This document shows, one piece after another, positions 18,224 to 28,700 of a DNA stretch of 64,000 nt. The position numbers and the translations under genes were made by a program. Positions within the stretch are counted from its first letter, which is position 1; every line of letters starts with the position of its first letter. This DNA is from Bacteroidales bacterium UBA2861 (GTDB lineage: Bacteria; Bacteroidota; Bacteroidia; Bacteroidales; UBA932), in assembly GCA_002350615.1 (NCBI GenBank), contig DEFD01000028.1, positions 224,400 through 288,399 of the forward strand. Direction: 5' to 3'. The notes beneath the pieces are model-generated. The model had not been told where the DNA came from and ran no database searches. It worked only from the letters and a program-made list of their open reading frames with translations.

Positions 18224-19144
18224 CTATTTCTTAAAGGCGGACTTTGTGCATTTTCCTATCCAGAAGGAGGGCACTTTCTTGTCGAGCCCGAAGATATGGA
18301 GGATGTCCACGGCCGTGCAGGTGTTGTAGTGCGGTTCGTTCAGGACATAGCCTTTTTTGACGATGGGGCCGGCAACCGCCCAGGGGGTGTAAACCTCCTC
18401 TACGGAGAATTTTCCGTGGTGCTTGCCCACTCCGCCGTGGTCGGTGATGAAGAAATAATATGTATCCCCGGGCAGATTGGCTTCTTTGATGCGTGCAACG
18501 GCATGGCCGATGAGGGAATCCGATTCTTCAATGGCGGCAATGTACTCGGGGGTCATCCAGCCGATTTTGTGGCCGATATGGTCCGTGGTGACATTGTACA
18601 TGAAAACGCAGGCGGGATTGTCTTTGTTTTCGATGAGGAAATCCACGCATTTGTCGTAGTTCTCCTTGTATTCCTGATGCTCCGCCTGCATGAATGACAG
18701 TTCGTCGAAGTTCTTCTGGTTATGGGTGTTGATGAGAGGCTTCCAATTCCAGAAGAATCCGGTCTTGATGCCATTGACGTTCTCTTTGAGGATTTTGAAC
18801 ACATTGGGGTAATAGCCGTCCTCGTCCTCAACGGCCGGAGGTACCGGATGATTGTCTATTTTCCAACCGTTGGTGGTAACTCCGTGCTGCTCAGGACCGC
18901 TGCCGGTGAGATGGCTGGTGAAGTTCACCAGGGTGATGGTGGGCATCTGGTTGCGGGTCGCGTAGGATGCAGTGCCGGAAGCGAAGAGCGCGTCCAGGTT
19001 GGGGGTGCTGGCTTCCTTGAGACCGTCCACACGGATTCCGTCAAGGGCGAAAACCACCACGCGTACGGGCTTCGCGGAGGTGAGGCCCAGTACAAGCGCC
19101 GCTGCGCAGATGGCGATGGTGAGGAATTTGCAGATGGATTTCAT
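18224..19144 (-). CDS. Secreted type I phosphodiesterase / nucleotide pyrophosphatase family protein
   Basis: A 306-residue member of the alkaline-phosphatase superfamily (ENPP/phosphodiesterase branch), exported by an N-terminal signal peptide ending near LGLTSAKP. The two-metal site is visible: FALDGIRVDG (Asp), MPTITLVNFTSHLTG (nucleophile Thr), TTDHIGH (Asp/His), ITDHGGVGKHHG (Asp, His, His). Substrate unknown: nucleotide or lipid phosphodiesters are both possible. It is the last gene of the ftsX-DUF3098-uppP-lpxH run, 15 nt after the lpxH-like gene, which suggests an envelope-related role. It converges on lldP with a 21-nt gap. Confidence 0.85.
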   Translation of the reverse strand: MKSICKFLTIAICAAALVLGLTSAKPVRVVVFALDGIRVDGLKEASTPNLDALFASGTASYATRNQMPTITLVNFTSHLTGSGPEQHGVTTNGWKIDNHPVPPAVEDEDGYYPNVFKILKENVNGIKTGFFWNWKPLINTHNQKNFDELSFMQAEHQEYKENYDKCVDFLIENKDNPACVFMYNVTTDHIGHKIGWMTPEYIAAIEESDSLIGHAVARIKEANLPGDTYYFFITDHGGVGKHHGKFSVEEVYTPWAVAGPIVKKGYVLNEPHYNTCTAVDILHIFGLDKKVPSFWIGKCTKSAFKK

Positions 19145-19159
19145 ATCGGTAATTATTGG

Positions 19160-19885
19160 TTATTGTACAGTGAGATTTTCGCCGTCCCAGCATGCGAAGT
19201 GGGGCTGAGGGTCCCCGATCCAGTCTTTCAGCACAATGAGGCGGGCGCCGGTAGGGAGAACGGTGTCCACGGCATCGTGAAAATGGCCGAAGATGAAGAA
19301 GTCGGCACCAGGGCCATAGCCCACGCAGTATTTATATAGGGGTTCTTCGGCTCCGCGGAAATGGTAGCCTCCGTGTTTGCGGCGGTTGTTGTTGCTCCAG
19401 TCGGTTCCGAAGCGGAAGGCAATCCAGGGGTGCAGCTGGTTGAACAGGACCTGACAGACGCGGCTGTGGAAGATGCGGAGCATCAGGCGGTAGCCGAAGG
19501 TGGCGCCTCCGAGGCCGTCGCCGTGTCCGAGAAGGAAACGGCGGCCGCCGAGCTCCACAGCCTGCGGCTGCACGACCACCCTCACGCCGAGTTTCTGCCA
19601 GAAGGAATACAGCCATATATCGTGGTTTCCGGGAATATAGTTCACTTCTATCCCAGCATCCAGAAGATTGCTGATCTGCGCGGCCGCGCGGAAAGCCTCA
19701 CGGGGCATCACGTCACGGTATTCATACCAGAAATCCCAGATGTCGCCGAGAAGCCATACGGCTTTGGTTTCGGGCGTATTGATATCCCGGAGCCACTGCA
19801 CGAAGCGCTCTTCCCTTGCCGCCGGATCGTTTGCATCCAGGCCAAGGTGGATATCCGCCACGAAATATACTTTGTTTCTACTCAT
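19160..19885 (-). CDS. lpxH: LpxH-like metallophosphoesterase (UDP-2,3-diacylglucosamine hydrolase)
   Basis: Calcineurin-like phosphoesterase, 241 residues, with the LpxH motif set: FVADIHLG, LLGDIWDFWYEY, IPGNHD, LGHGDGLG and FGHFHDAV. LpxH cleaves UDP-2,3-diacylglucosamine to lipid X in lipid A synthesis at the inner face of the membrane. ATG 19885 is chosen because MSRNKVYFVADIHLG begins the domain; upstream in-frame sequence is not family-like and overlaps uppP. The LpxH assignment is supported by the DFWYEY segment but a paralogous phosphoesterase cannot be excluded. It lies 14 nt after uppP. Confidence 0.82.
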   Translation of the reverse strand: MSRNKVYFVADIHLGLDANDPAAREERFVQWLRDINTPETKAVWLLGDIWDFWYEYRDVMPREAFRAAAQISNLLDAGIEVNYIPGNHDIWLYSFWQKLGVRVVVQPQAVELGGRRFLLGHGDGLGGATFGYRLMLRIFHSRVCQVLFNQLHPWIAFRFGTDWSNNNRRKHGGYHFRGAEEPLYKYCVGYGPGADFFIFGHFHDAVDTVLPTGARLIVLKDWIGDPQPHFACWDGENLTVQ

Positions 19886-19899
19886 TCTTCTCCCCAATT

Positions 19900-20706
19900 C
19901 TATGCAACGGTACAGATTATTACCGCCAGGCCGACTATTGCACAGTAAAGCGCGAACCAGCCGAGCCGGGCCTTCTTCACAAGCGCGATCATCACCTTGC
20001 ATGCGAAAAGGCCGGAAACAAAAGCCGCCACAAAGCCTGTTGCCAGCGGCAGGATCCCTACTGACGAACTTGCCATATCCCCTCCTACCACATCCAGGAA
20101 CGCTTCTCCGAGAATCGGGACGAGTACCATCAGGAAGGAAAACTGTGCAACAACCTCACGCTTCACGCCGCACAAGAGCCCGGTTGAGATGGTGGTGCCG
20201 CTACGGGAAAGCCCTGGAATAACCGCAAAAGCCTGTCCCACACCTATCACGATGGCCTGCCAGAACGATATTCCGTTCCTCGCCTCCGCATCGCCGGAAG
20301 GGCCGCGCTTGCCGGCCATATCCGAGAAGAAGAGCAGCAGGGACGTCACAAGCAAGGCCACGCCCACGACGAGCATGGAAGAGAACAGCGCCTCGACGTA
20401 GTCTTTGAAGAAAACGCCCACCACGAATACCGGAATCATCGACACGGCAATCTTGAGGATGTAGTCCGTCTCGTCATTGTATTTGAACTTGAAAAGGCCG
20501 CACAGCAGCTTCCAGATCTGTTTGCGGAACACTATGATGGTGCTGAGCACGGTGGCGGCATGCACGGTGACTTCGAAAACAAGGTCGCCGGACGCCTCCA
20601 CTCCAAGCAGTTCCCTCCCTATCGTCAGGTGTCCGCTGCTGCTCACCGGCAGGAACTCGGTAAGCCCCTGCACCAAACCCAGGATCAATGCTTCCAGCCA
20701 GCTCAT
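19900..20706 (-). CDS. uppP: Undecaprenyl-diphosphatase
   Basis: Recycles undecaprenyl pyrophosphate to the monophosphate carrier needed for peptidoglycan and other surface polymers; excess gives bacitracin resistance. The 268-residue membrane protein has the two BacA/UppP active-site regions: LTEFLPVSSSGHLTIGREL near the N-terminus and VIPGLSRSGTTISTGLL in the middle, plus about eight helices. Its ATG overlaps the stop of the DUF3098 gene by 4 nt (ATGA), so translation is probably coupled. Confidence 0.96.
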   Translation of the reverse strand: MSWLEALILGLVQGLTEFLPVSSSGHLTIGRELLGVEASGDLVFEVTVHAATVLSTIIVFRKQIWKLLCGLFKFKYNDETDYILKIAVSMIPVFVVGVFFKDYVEALFSSMLVVGVALLVTSLLLFFSDMAGKRGPSGDAEARNGISFWQAIVIGVGQAFAVIPGLSRSGTTISTGLLCGVKREVVAQFSFLMVLVPILGEAFLDVVGGDMASSSVGILPLATGFVAAFVSGLFACKVMIALVKKARLGWFALYCAIVGLAVIICTVA

Positions 20707-20948
20707 TTCTCCTGCCCTTCCTTACGCATTATGGCAACTATCTCGATCACCACTCCCGCCACAATGACAATCGGAGCGGCTACCAGACGCCGGAAATCGA
20801 ACATGTCGTAATTGAACACCTGGGGGTCCTTTACGCCGCCGCCCATCATGAGGATGAATCCGGCCGCCATCACAATTATGCCCGCCAGCATCAGCTTCAG
20901 GCCCCGAGGGGTAATGGCGAAATTATCTTTATTCTCTTTCTTTTCCAT
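20703..20948 (-). CDS. DUF3098 small membrane protein
   Basis: An 81-residue protein with two transmembrane helices, recognised as DUF3098 by its NFAITPRGLKLMLAGIIVMA segment and the KDPQVFNYDMFDFRR loop. Function unknown. In Bacteroidota it commonly lies between ftsX and uppP, as here. ATG 20948 is preferred over a TTG two codons upstream. It starts 2 nt after the ftsX stop. Confidence 0.88.
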   Translation of the reverse strand: MEKKENKDNFAITPRGLKLMLAGIIVMAAGFILMMGGGVKDPQVFNYDMFDFRRLVAAPIVIVAGVVIEIVAIMRKEGQEK

Positions 20949-20950
20949 AA

Positions 20951-21832
20951 TCAATAATATAAGTCGTCCTTTTTGGACCTGTAAATCTTGCCTACCACCC
21001 TCCAGCTGCTGAGCATGCAGATGAACATACCCACAAGTATCACGACTACGGCCACCGCCGACAGTAGCACGGGGTCATAGAACACGTTGAACAGCTGAGG
21101 GAAGGAACGGTAAAGGGCGTAGAGTCCCCCGGCAAGGGTTCCCACCGCAATCAGCGAAGCCACAAAGCCCTGCAGGAGCGCCCGGCCGAGGAAGGGCCGC
21201 ATAATGAATCCTCGGGACGCCCCGACGAGACGCATGGTATGGATGGTGAAGCGCCTTGCATATATCCCCAGCCGCACGGTGTTGCCGATGAGCACGAATG
21301 AAATGAAAAGCATTACGGCTATCAGCAGCGCAAGCGCGATGGAGATGCGCGAAATATTTGCATTCAGCATTTCGACAATGGACTGGCGGCTCTGCACTTC
21401 GTCCACCAGCGGCGAATCCGCAAGCCTGTCACGCACCAGCGCAAGGCTGTCGGCGGACACATATTCCACTTTCAGTCCGACATCCACCGAAACCGGAACC
21501 GGCGTGGTCTCGAAAACGTTCAGGAAGTCCTCTCCAAGCATCTCCTTGAGTTCCTTGGTTCCCTGTTCCCTGGAAACGAGCGAGGTCCTGCGCACGAAAG
21601 GCAGGGAATCGATTCCCGCTCGATAGGCTTCCGCTTCGGCATCCGACACTTCCGGCAACAGGATCACAGACAGCTGCACGCTTTCCTTGAAATAATCTCC
21701 CGCCTTGCGGGCATTCACCAGGAGCAGGCATGCCAGTCCCACCAGTATCAGCACCAGGCTGATGCTTATCACCGAGGAAAGCCACGCTCCGGCCAGCCTG
21801 CGGCGTATTGTTTTCTTCTCCGTCGAGGACAT
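20951..21832 (-). CDS. ftsX: Cell division ABC-transporter-like permease FtsX
   Basis: FtsX pairs with the ATPase FtsE at the divisome and controls peptidoglycan hydrolases. The 293-residue protein has an N-terminal cytoplasmic tail, helix 1 (about residues 16-40), a large periplasmic domain, and three C-terminal helices. Landmarks are the TIHTMRLVGASRGFIMRPFL loop and the end WRVVGKIYRSKKDDLYY. ftsE is not adjacent. ATG 21832 is 6 nt after a TATTTTTG -7 box that lies in a 37-bp direct repeat also found at the rhs gene. Longer in-frame starts would run into that promoter and the rhs remnant. Confidence 0.93.
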   Translation of the reverse strand: MSSTEKKTIRRRLAGAWLSSVISISLVLILVGLACLLLVNARKAGDYFKESVQLSVILLPEVSDAEAEAYRAGIDSLPFVRRTSLVSREQGTKELKEMLGEDFLNVFETTPVPVSVDVGLKVEYVSADSLALVRDRLADSPLVDEVQSRQSIVEMLNANISRISIALALLIAVMLFISFVLIGNTVRLGIYARRFTIHTMRLVGASRGFIMRPFLGRALLQGFVASLIAVGTLAGGLYALYRSFPQLFNVFYDPVLLSAVAVVVILVGMFICMLSSWRVVGKIYRSKKDDLYY

Positions 21833-21837
21833 AACCC

Positions 21838-21874
21838 ACAAAAATAAAAACATTCGGTCAAAATCGCAAAAGGG
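21838..21874. repeat. 37-bp direct repeat, copy 1 (ftsX promoter)
   Basis: Identical over 37 nt to 29005-29041, in the same orientation, 7,167 bp apart. After a one-base indel both copies continue with ATTGGT. On the minus strand it contains TTTG (21867-21870), a 20-nt spacer and TATTTTTG (21839-21846), a full Bacteroidota promoter, placing the predicted start of transcription at the ftsX ATG. Confidence 0.93.
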
Positions 21875-21894
21875 ATTGGTGAGCCCGATACGCA

Positions 21895-22194
21895 TCAATA
21901 ACTTTTTGCATACACATACAGGAGGAAGCGGCCGAGCAGCGGGTCGTACAGGCGGGCATTGGCATTGTAGATGCCGAACCAGGGAAGGTACTCGTGCCCG
22001 ACGAAGCCTTCGAAGTGTAATACGTAAGTTGTTGAATATGTGGAAGTTGCTGAAAGACGATGCGGCAAAACGGAGCATCGATTTTCAACAACTGCCAGAT
22101 TATCAATCAGTTGGCAAAAACGCCCTTCTACCAGGCTGCCAGCGTTATGAAACATCAGCTGGAGGGACAATATGAAAAGAAGGGCTCTTGTCAT
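21895..22194 (-). pseudogene. Displaced 3' fragment of an RHS core (orphan tip remnant)
   Basis: Within this minus-strand reading frame (99 codons, stop near 21895), 21922-22008 matches 23554-23640 of the rhs gene with 81 of 87 bases identical by my alignment and encodes GHEYLPWFGIYNANARLYDP, the end of the RHS core. After it the frame stops within a few residues instead of continuing into a toxin tip. The upstream part (22009-22194) matches nothing I recognise. Such core-plus-tip fragments downstream of an rhs/immunity pair are the usual stores of replaced tips. Here the tip itself seems lost. Confidence 0.75.
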
Positions 22195-22241
22195 TCGTTA
22201 TGGTAAAATGTCTCCGGACCGCAGTGTTATTGAAACATTAC

Positions 22242-22718
22242 TTAGTATATGACAGAAATACCAAGTTCTTTGTAATAATCAGGATTGTATATTGTTTTAA
22301 ATCCGTTGAACGGTTGTGGAAACTTAATTCTTATCGTAGTTGGTAAATATGTTATCCGTGCGATTGTTGCTTTATTAATTGTTGTATCCGGTAATTGTTT
22401 ATAATACCAAGGTAACTTTACCAATCTTGCGTCCAAACAATATATGTGGGCGGAATCTTTAACGATATCTTTTAGACCATGCTTGTATTGATAATCCAAT
22501 GTAACTACATTGTTTGCTCTGCATAAAACCGTTTTACTCCCAGGTGTAATTATTTCATCGGTAGTAGTAACGTCGGCAATAAAGTAAATAGGAATATTTG
22601 TTTTGTTATTAAATTCAACAAAACTCTTCTTCTCGACCGGAAGGATGTCTATCAATTGATCACATGAAGCCACAAATAGGAGCAAAAATACTTTTGATAA
22701 TAGGTTTTTTAATTTCAT
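22242..22718 (-). CDS. Small lipoprotein, candidate immunity protein of the RHS toxin
   Basis: A 158-residue protein not recognised by family. It has a lipoprotein signal (KVFLLLFVASC, Cys about 19), then a beta-rich domain of about 135 residues. It starts inside the rhs gene: the first ~59 nt overlap the end of the toxin frame, so translation is probably coupled. It is markedly AT-rich like the toxin tip and unlike its neighbours. Position, overlap and composition fit an immunity protein. Periplasmic lipid anchoring would suit a toxin acting in the periplasm or arriving through the outer membrane. Immunity function is inference. A second ATG lies one codon upstream (22721). Confidence 0.6.
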   Translation of the reverse strand: MKLKNLLSKVFLLLFVASCDQLIDILPVEKKSFVEFNNKTNIPIYFIADVTTTDEIITPGSKTVLCRANNVVTLDYQYKHGLKDIVKDSAHIYCLDARLVKLPWYYKQLPDTTINKATIARITYLPTTIRIKFPQPFNGFKTIYNPDYYKELGISVIY

Positions 22719-25700
22719 CATCTAAATCGTTAAAAATAGCAAAAGGATTATAGTAGTAGAATGTTAATTTGTCATAATAATCGAGCCCATTCTTTTCTCT
22801 TGGATAGTCCAATTCGTTTTTATCCCATGTGTTAACAAACTGATATGATCTATTTTTAAAATAAGTATAAGACAGTTGATTCGCCCACACTTCATACCAC
22901 TCATTGTCGTGATTATGACCATTCTTGCCATTTAGAGCAGCGCCAACGATACTAGGAATTGCCACAATCGGTAAATATAGAGGTCCAATAATCCTTGACT
23001 GAATCGTATGTCCATACTCATGAATCAACATCATATCATCTTTATTAGGCAATATCTTTTGCGCTGCGATGTATGGGCCCATTGTCATCCCCCATTTTGA
23101 ATTGCCCCTATACCTCGAAACCAGCGTAGAGCCCTTATAATAGTCTACTTCCATGTCTCCCACATAGAAATTATTGTAGTAGTGCGCTATATTGCGCCCC
23201 ATTACCATATTTTCTGGGCCATACAGAAACCTTAATCCGAATTGTGCAAGTTTTCCCGCTATAGTTCTGCTTCGGTCAACCTGAAACACTCCTTTATCAA
23301 TTTCAAATGCATTGGAAACAGTTTTTCTGAAATCTTTCCAAATATACTTGTCTCGGTGTCTATTGTTATTTTGGAATAAGTGATTAAATGCAGATCTGCC
23401 AATTGCTATATGAAGTTGAACCAACGTCGTTATTATCGTCCCCAAAAAGAGCTCTCCATTCCGATCCGTGTACTTAAGCGGATTGTTGAGGCACCAAGCG
23501 TAGCGGTTGAAGTTTATGCTGAAGTCCGGGGCCTGGACGTAAGGGTCGGGGCTGAGGAAGCGGCCGAGCAGCGGGTCGTACAGGCGGGCGTTCGCGTTGT
23601 AGATGCCGAACCATGGAACGTACTCGTGCCCGCCGAAGCCGCGCCCCAGACTCGTGGGACTTGCGTATGCCGACGACAGGCTCCTGTCCTCAGCATCGCA
23701 GGTACGCCCCCACGCATCGTACGCGGCGGCGGTGGAAGAGTCAGAGCCTTCACCCTCGTCCACGACCTCCCGGACGCTGCCTAGATAGTCCCGCCAGATG
23801 GTCCTGACGGTTGTCCCGTCCGGAGTGCCGTCTCCGGTGATCGCGAGGGGAGCGCTGTAATAATCGCCGCCGAGGTACAGGGTGGGGACATCTCCCCAAA
23901 TCCTTGGCCGTATAAGCGTCCTGTTAACCTCAAGGCATCCGCCGTAATACAAACGTCGGAAATTGCTCACATGGTGAATGTCGGTCATTGTAGTCGCGAC
24001 CCTTTCCCCATTGCAGCCATACGATATCGATAATGTCCAGACATCGTCCTCGATCCTCCTTGGCTTGCCATTGACATTATAACTGACAGTCAGGTTCCTC
24101 TGCAGCGTGGTGTCAACGGCAGTGTATGCGTTAAGTGTATATGGATGCTGCGCATCCGTGTACTGCATGGATGCGGCATCCTCTATCTGAACGGCGTTGG
24201 AATATCCGTCGTAGTCAGCCGTGCCGCCTTGCCCCACAGGGGAACTGACGTCACGCAGCCGCCCGAGGCTGTCGTAGGTGAATGTTTCCGTAAAGGGAGG
24301 GAGGGGCATCCTGGAGAACCGGCGCTGCGAGAGGTTCCCGGTCTGGGCGTCGAACTCGTAGTGCTCCGTTCTCCCGGGACCGATGCTCCGGCTTGCAGGA
24401 AGCCCGTACTGCGTATAGGTGTAAGTCCTTGTGACTCCGGCTACGTCCACCGATGTCGGCTGCCCGAACTCGTTCTCCGCGAGAAGCTGCTTCACCGTCA
24501 CTGTCCTTCCGGCCCCCGCCGCAGCACTGTCCGGCAGGAATGCCTCCGTCTTTATGTTGTGGCCGTAAGCGTAGCTGTAACTCTCCGTCACCGGGACGGC
24601 GAGATGGCTGGACGTGTAGGACTTGCCTGTCAGCTGCCCTAAACTGTCATAGGCGTATGCCCTCGTGAGACTGTCCGTGGCGGCGTGGCGCTCGGTCTCC
24701 GAGGCGACACGGTCGAAGGCGTCGTAGGTGTATTCAATGGAGGAGCCGCCCGTGGAGGAGAGGCAGAGAAGAAGGCCGTAGGCGTCGTAGGAGTATGTAG
24801 TGGTGTCCTCTCCTATCTTCTCCACCCGCATCAACCGGCCGTACCTGTCGGAAGTGCTTATCGTCGTGCCGTAGACGTTTGTCGTCGTGGTGACGCTGCT
24901 CCCGTCGGCGTTCCAGCTCGTGCTGTCCGTCTGCAGCCCCAGGCTCGGGTCGTCGATGCTGCAGCGCTCCCCGAAAGCATTGTAGCCGAAGGTTGTTGTC
25001 ACTCCTCCGTGGACACTTATCGAGGAAGGGTTGCCGTCGGGGCGGTAGGAGTATATGATGTCCCCTCCGGCATCATGCACGAGCACCGTGCGCCCGAGGG
25101 CATCGGTGGTCTTCGTCGAGGCTATGCCGTCGCGCACCGTGGTAACACTGTTCTGGTTGTAGGTTGTCGTAGAAGTCCTTCCGGAGGCTTCGGAGACTGC
25201 CGTGTTCCTTTCATAGACATCACAGCTGTAGCTGTTCCAGAGAAGTGAAGCGGTGCCCGCCGTGTCCGCCGGGGCATATCCCAGGTAGGGAAGGCTCACC
25301 CTCGAGAGCAGTCCCCGGCTGTCGTACTCCCTGCGGACGCACCGCCACTGCCCGTCGAAGCGCCGGTCCGCGGACAGGACCTCCCTCCCGAGGGCATCGA
25401 AATATGATGCCGCTTCCGCGCCGGACGATGAGGTGCTGAGCGTCTTGTACAGGCCGGGCTCCGAAGACGTGCACCATTCGGTAGAAGATGCGCCCCAGCT
25501 GCCGTCCGGGTTGTCAGTCCTTGCAAGCGCTCCCCAGATGTCATATGTGTAAACCGTACTGCGCCCCTTTGCATCCGTCACCTGCGCAGGTTTGCCGAAG
25601 ACATTGTATCCGGAATACGTGGTGGTAAGACCGAGTGGATCCGTCTCGCCGAGCAGGTGCCGGCCGGAGGCGTCGTAGCTATAGGACGTTTCCAGGAAGG

Positions 25701-28700
25701 CCCCGGTGCCGTGGGTGGAGACGCGCTTTCGCGTCACGTTGCCGAAGGCGTCATACTCGATGCGGGTATCGGTGAGCGTGCGCAGGCTGTCCGCCGTGCC
25801 GGCGGCTCTCCAGGCGAAGTCCCTCGTCCGTACGGGACGGAAGGATGCGTCAAGCGTGCTCTCGCTCCGCTTCTGCCAGCCCTCCCGCGTGAGGGTGCTT
25901 GAGGTTGCGGCCCCGAGGACATAGTGTCCCGAGGAAGAGGTGAAATTGTTCGCGTAGCTGACGCTCAGCATCTCCGTCTTCACGTCGCCTGCCACGGTGG
26001 ACCGTGTGGTTACGGTAGTCGTCGGGTTGTCATACTGGTCGTAAGCATAAGCCTGCAGCACGTCCAGCCCGGCGAGACGGTCGGAAGTCAGCGAAGAGAC
26101 CAGACGGGGGCGGGCCTTGCCGTAGGTGGTGTGAAGCACCTCCCAGCTGTTGCGGGCGAAGGTCACCGTGTCGGTCTTCGCGGACTCGCGTGCCTGCATT
26201 ACCGAATTGACCACGCCGAAGAGCTCGGGATCGTATTCCGTCCTTGTGTAGGGACGTGTTTCCACGGGGCCGTGGAAGACATGGTCGTCCGTGGCGGAGA
26301 AGCCGCAGAAGCCCAGGCCTTCGCGGTTCCAGCTTGCATTATGATACACCCGCTGACGGGAGTCAAGAATTGTGACATCCTCAGCTTCGGGGTCGCTGCA
26401 GTCAAACAAGGTTCTTTCGCTGAGCAGGCGCACGGGCGCCCACATCTTTGCGTAACCGCCCTGGATATCGGGAGTGTAGGTCCCGTCATTGTAATATACC
26501 CACCCTGTCGGATCTCCCATCTCCTGATACTCATTCATCCTTCCGCGGGAGTAACTGTCCACCGCATAGTTCAAAGAACGTTTTGTAGGGCTGGTCCCAA
26601 CGCCATTGAATATGCGGACGTAGGCATTGTCAACACAGATGAGGGATGCTATGCCCCCTACGCTGGCAACATTCTGCGGAACGATACTGCGGGAGGTGGC
26701 GTCCAGAGCAGCAGTAACAGGCAGCGGAGTCGAAGAGAAACCGTCCGGAGTCCCTGGAAAGACCGATACGATGCCTTCCCGCGTCCTGACCATATCCGCA
26801 ATCCCGTCCCTCGTGATATCCGTAAAAAAGAAACCGTCCTCACTGAAAAGAATACCGAAAAAGTCGCTGTACTTCAACCGTGTCGTCACTTCAAAGGTGT
26901 GGGGGATAAAGGTCTGCCCGTTCCCCGTGTAGAGCGTCCATTTCCTGCTGGCAGTTGAAGCCTTTTCCTCCAGTTGTGCAATGGGAGGAATGATGAAGTC
27001 CAGGTAACCGTCCCCGTTATGATCAATGTAGAACACCGGCCTGTCTTCGTCTTTGGTTATGGCTGAGGTCAAACCAGTAATTACCTTGACCTTGCTGAAG
27101 TGTCCTTCATTGTCACTGGCATACACGTCAGTATGGTCGCTGAAGGTGTGCAGTATCTCCTGCTTGCCGTCTCCGTCCAGATCCACGGCAATGACATTGT
27201 TGGGATACTTGGCAGAGGCATCCAGAATGACCTCGTCACTGATTACCGTCCCCGATTCGAGATCTATGAGGGCGGACTGCTTGCTCTGACTTGCGTTGTA
27301 TCTATTTTTCGAATACGATAATGCTAGCAGTTGGGCCTTGCCGTTGCCGAGGAAGTCCCCGAAGAAGAAAGCCCGCTGCGTGGGACTATACAGACTGGTC
27401 GTCTTTTTGCTGCCCTTTACCGTCACGGTAAAAGACCGGGACGACAAGCGCCAGGGATTATCTTCAAACTTAAAGACGGAGATTTCATAATCCGTGTAAC
27501 CTGATCTCGCCGATGCGACGTTGACGCGAACAAGCTCGTCATTGGCATCCCCATCGACATCCACCGCCTGCATTGCTTGAAAGTTGACTCCGGCAAAAAT
27601 GCTGTCAAGGGGATGAAGGGGCACCCCGGTACCTATCGACGGAACCACCAGGAATATCTGATTCTCATTGTATTCGCTTTCGTAGTCCCACTTGGTAGGG
27701 AGTCCCTTGAATGTCAGCTTATATGTTGAGTAAACAGGATAGATGACTATGCCGTCGTTGAAGGAGTTGGGGAGGAACTTTCCACGCAGATAGACGAATT
27801 GCTTTTTGTAATCGGAGTTGTCAAAATAGTGATCCAAGAAAGTGCTCGCAGGATCCTGCGCAATTCCCTGCTGCTGATACAGGGACTCGTCATCACCATA
27901 GCTGAACAGCAGCGGATTGAGTGACGATCCTCCCCGGCTGCAGTCGATGCGGGTGAGCTGCCAGACATTGTCACGGAGAACGTGGGTGAGGCTGTAAGTG
28001 CAGATCAGCGAGTCCCCGTCATAGCTGGAGATGCTTTTGAGCAGTACGTCACGTCGCGTTTCCGAGCCAGCAACATAGCGTTTTGGGACATCTGACCTTT
28101 CATTATCATAAGTAAAGACCAGTTTGCCTGGGCAGTTATTCTCTGATGTTCCGCCGTATCTGATTTCTCGTATTACCAAATTGTTGTAATATGAGGATCT
28201 GTAATAAAAAAAAGTTGATTTCCCGTTGATGTTTCTACTCTCAGTAACCGGGAACATCACTCTTTTTTGGGCAACTGCCAGACCGGAACCATATATAGAC
28301 TCGCTCCCATTTGGGAAAAGAGCATTGAATTTGTCTATATCTTCCCCTGACATTACGCGTTTGACCATGATTCGCCCTTTTGCTGTCTGAAACTGATAAC
28401 CCGGAAACGAGCCGGTATTCTCATTCTGTACAAGAGGTTCAGCGTCGAGCGACCATATGGCCCCTTCTCTGTCTTGCCAGACAGCCGCGCGAGTTTCACC
28501 ATCATGATACATGTCTTTGTTCCTGATAGTTATGGCACTCAGGCCGCCTATCTCCCAGCCGAACCCGGCCACGCCATTGCCACCCTGGCTGTTGTAAACG
28601 AGGCTTATATTCGGCGCGAAATTGCAGTCGGATGCAGTTGCTATCGGGACGGTATAAACAAGGGCGCCGGTGGGCGTTATCGTTTCCTGAAAGGGAATCT

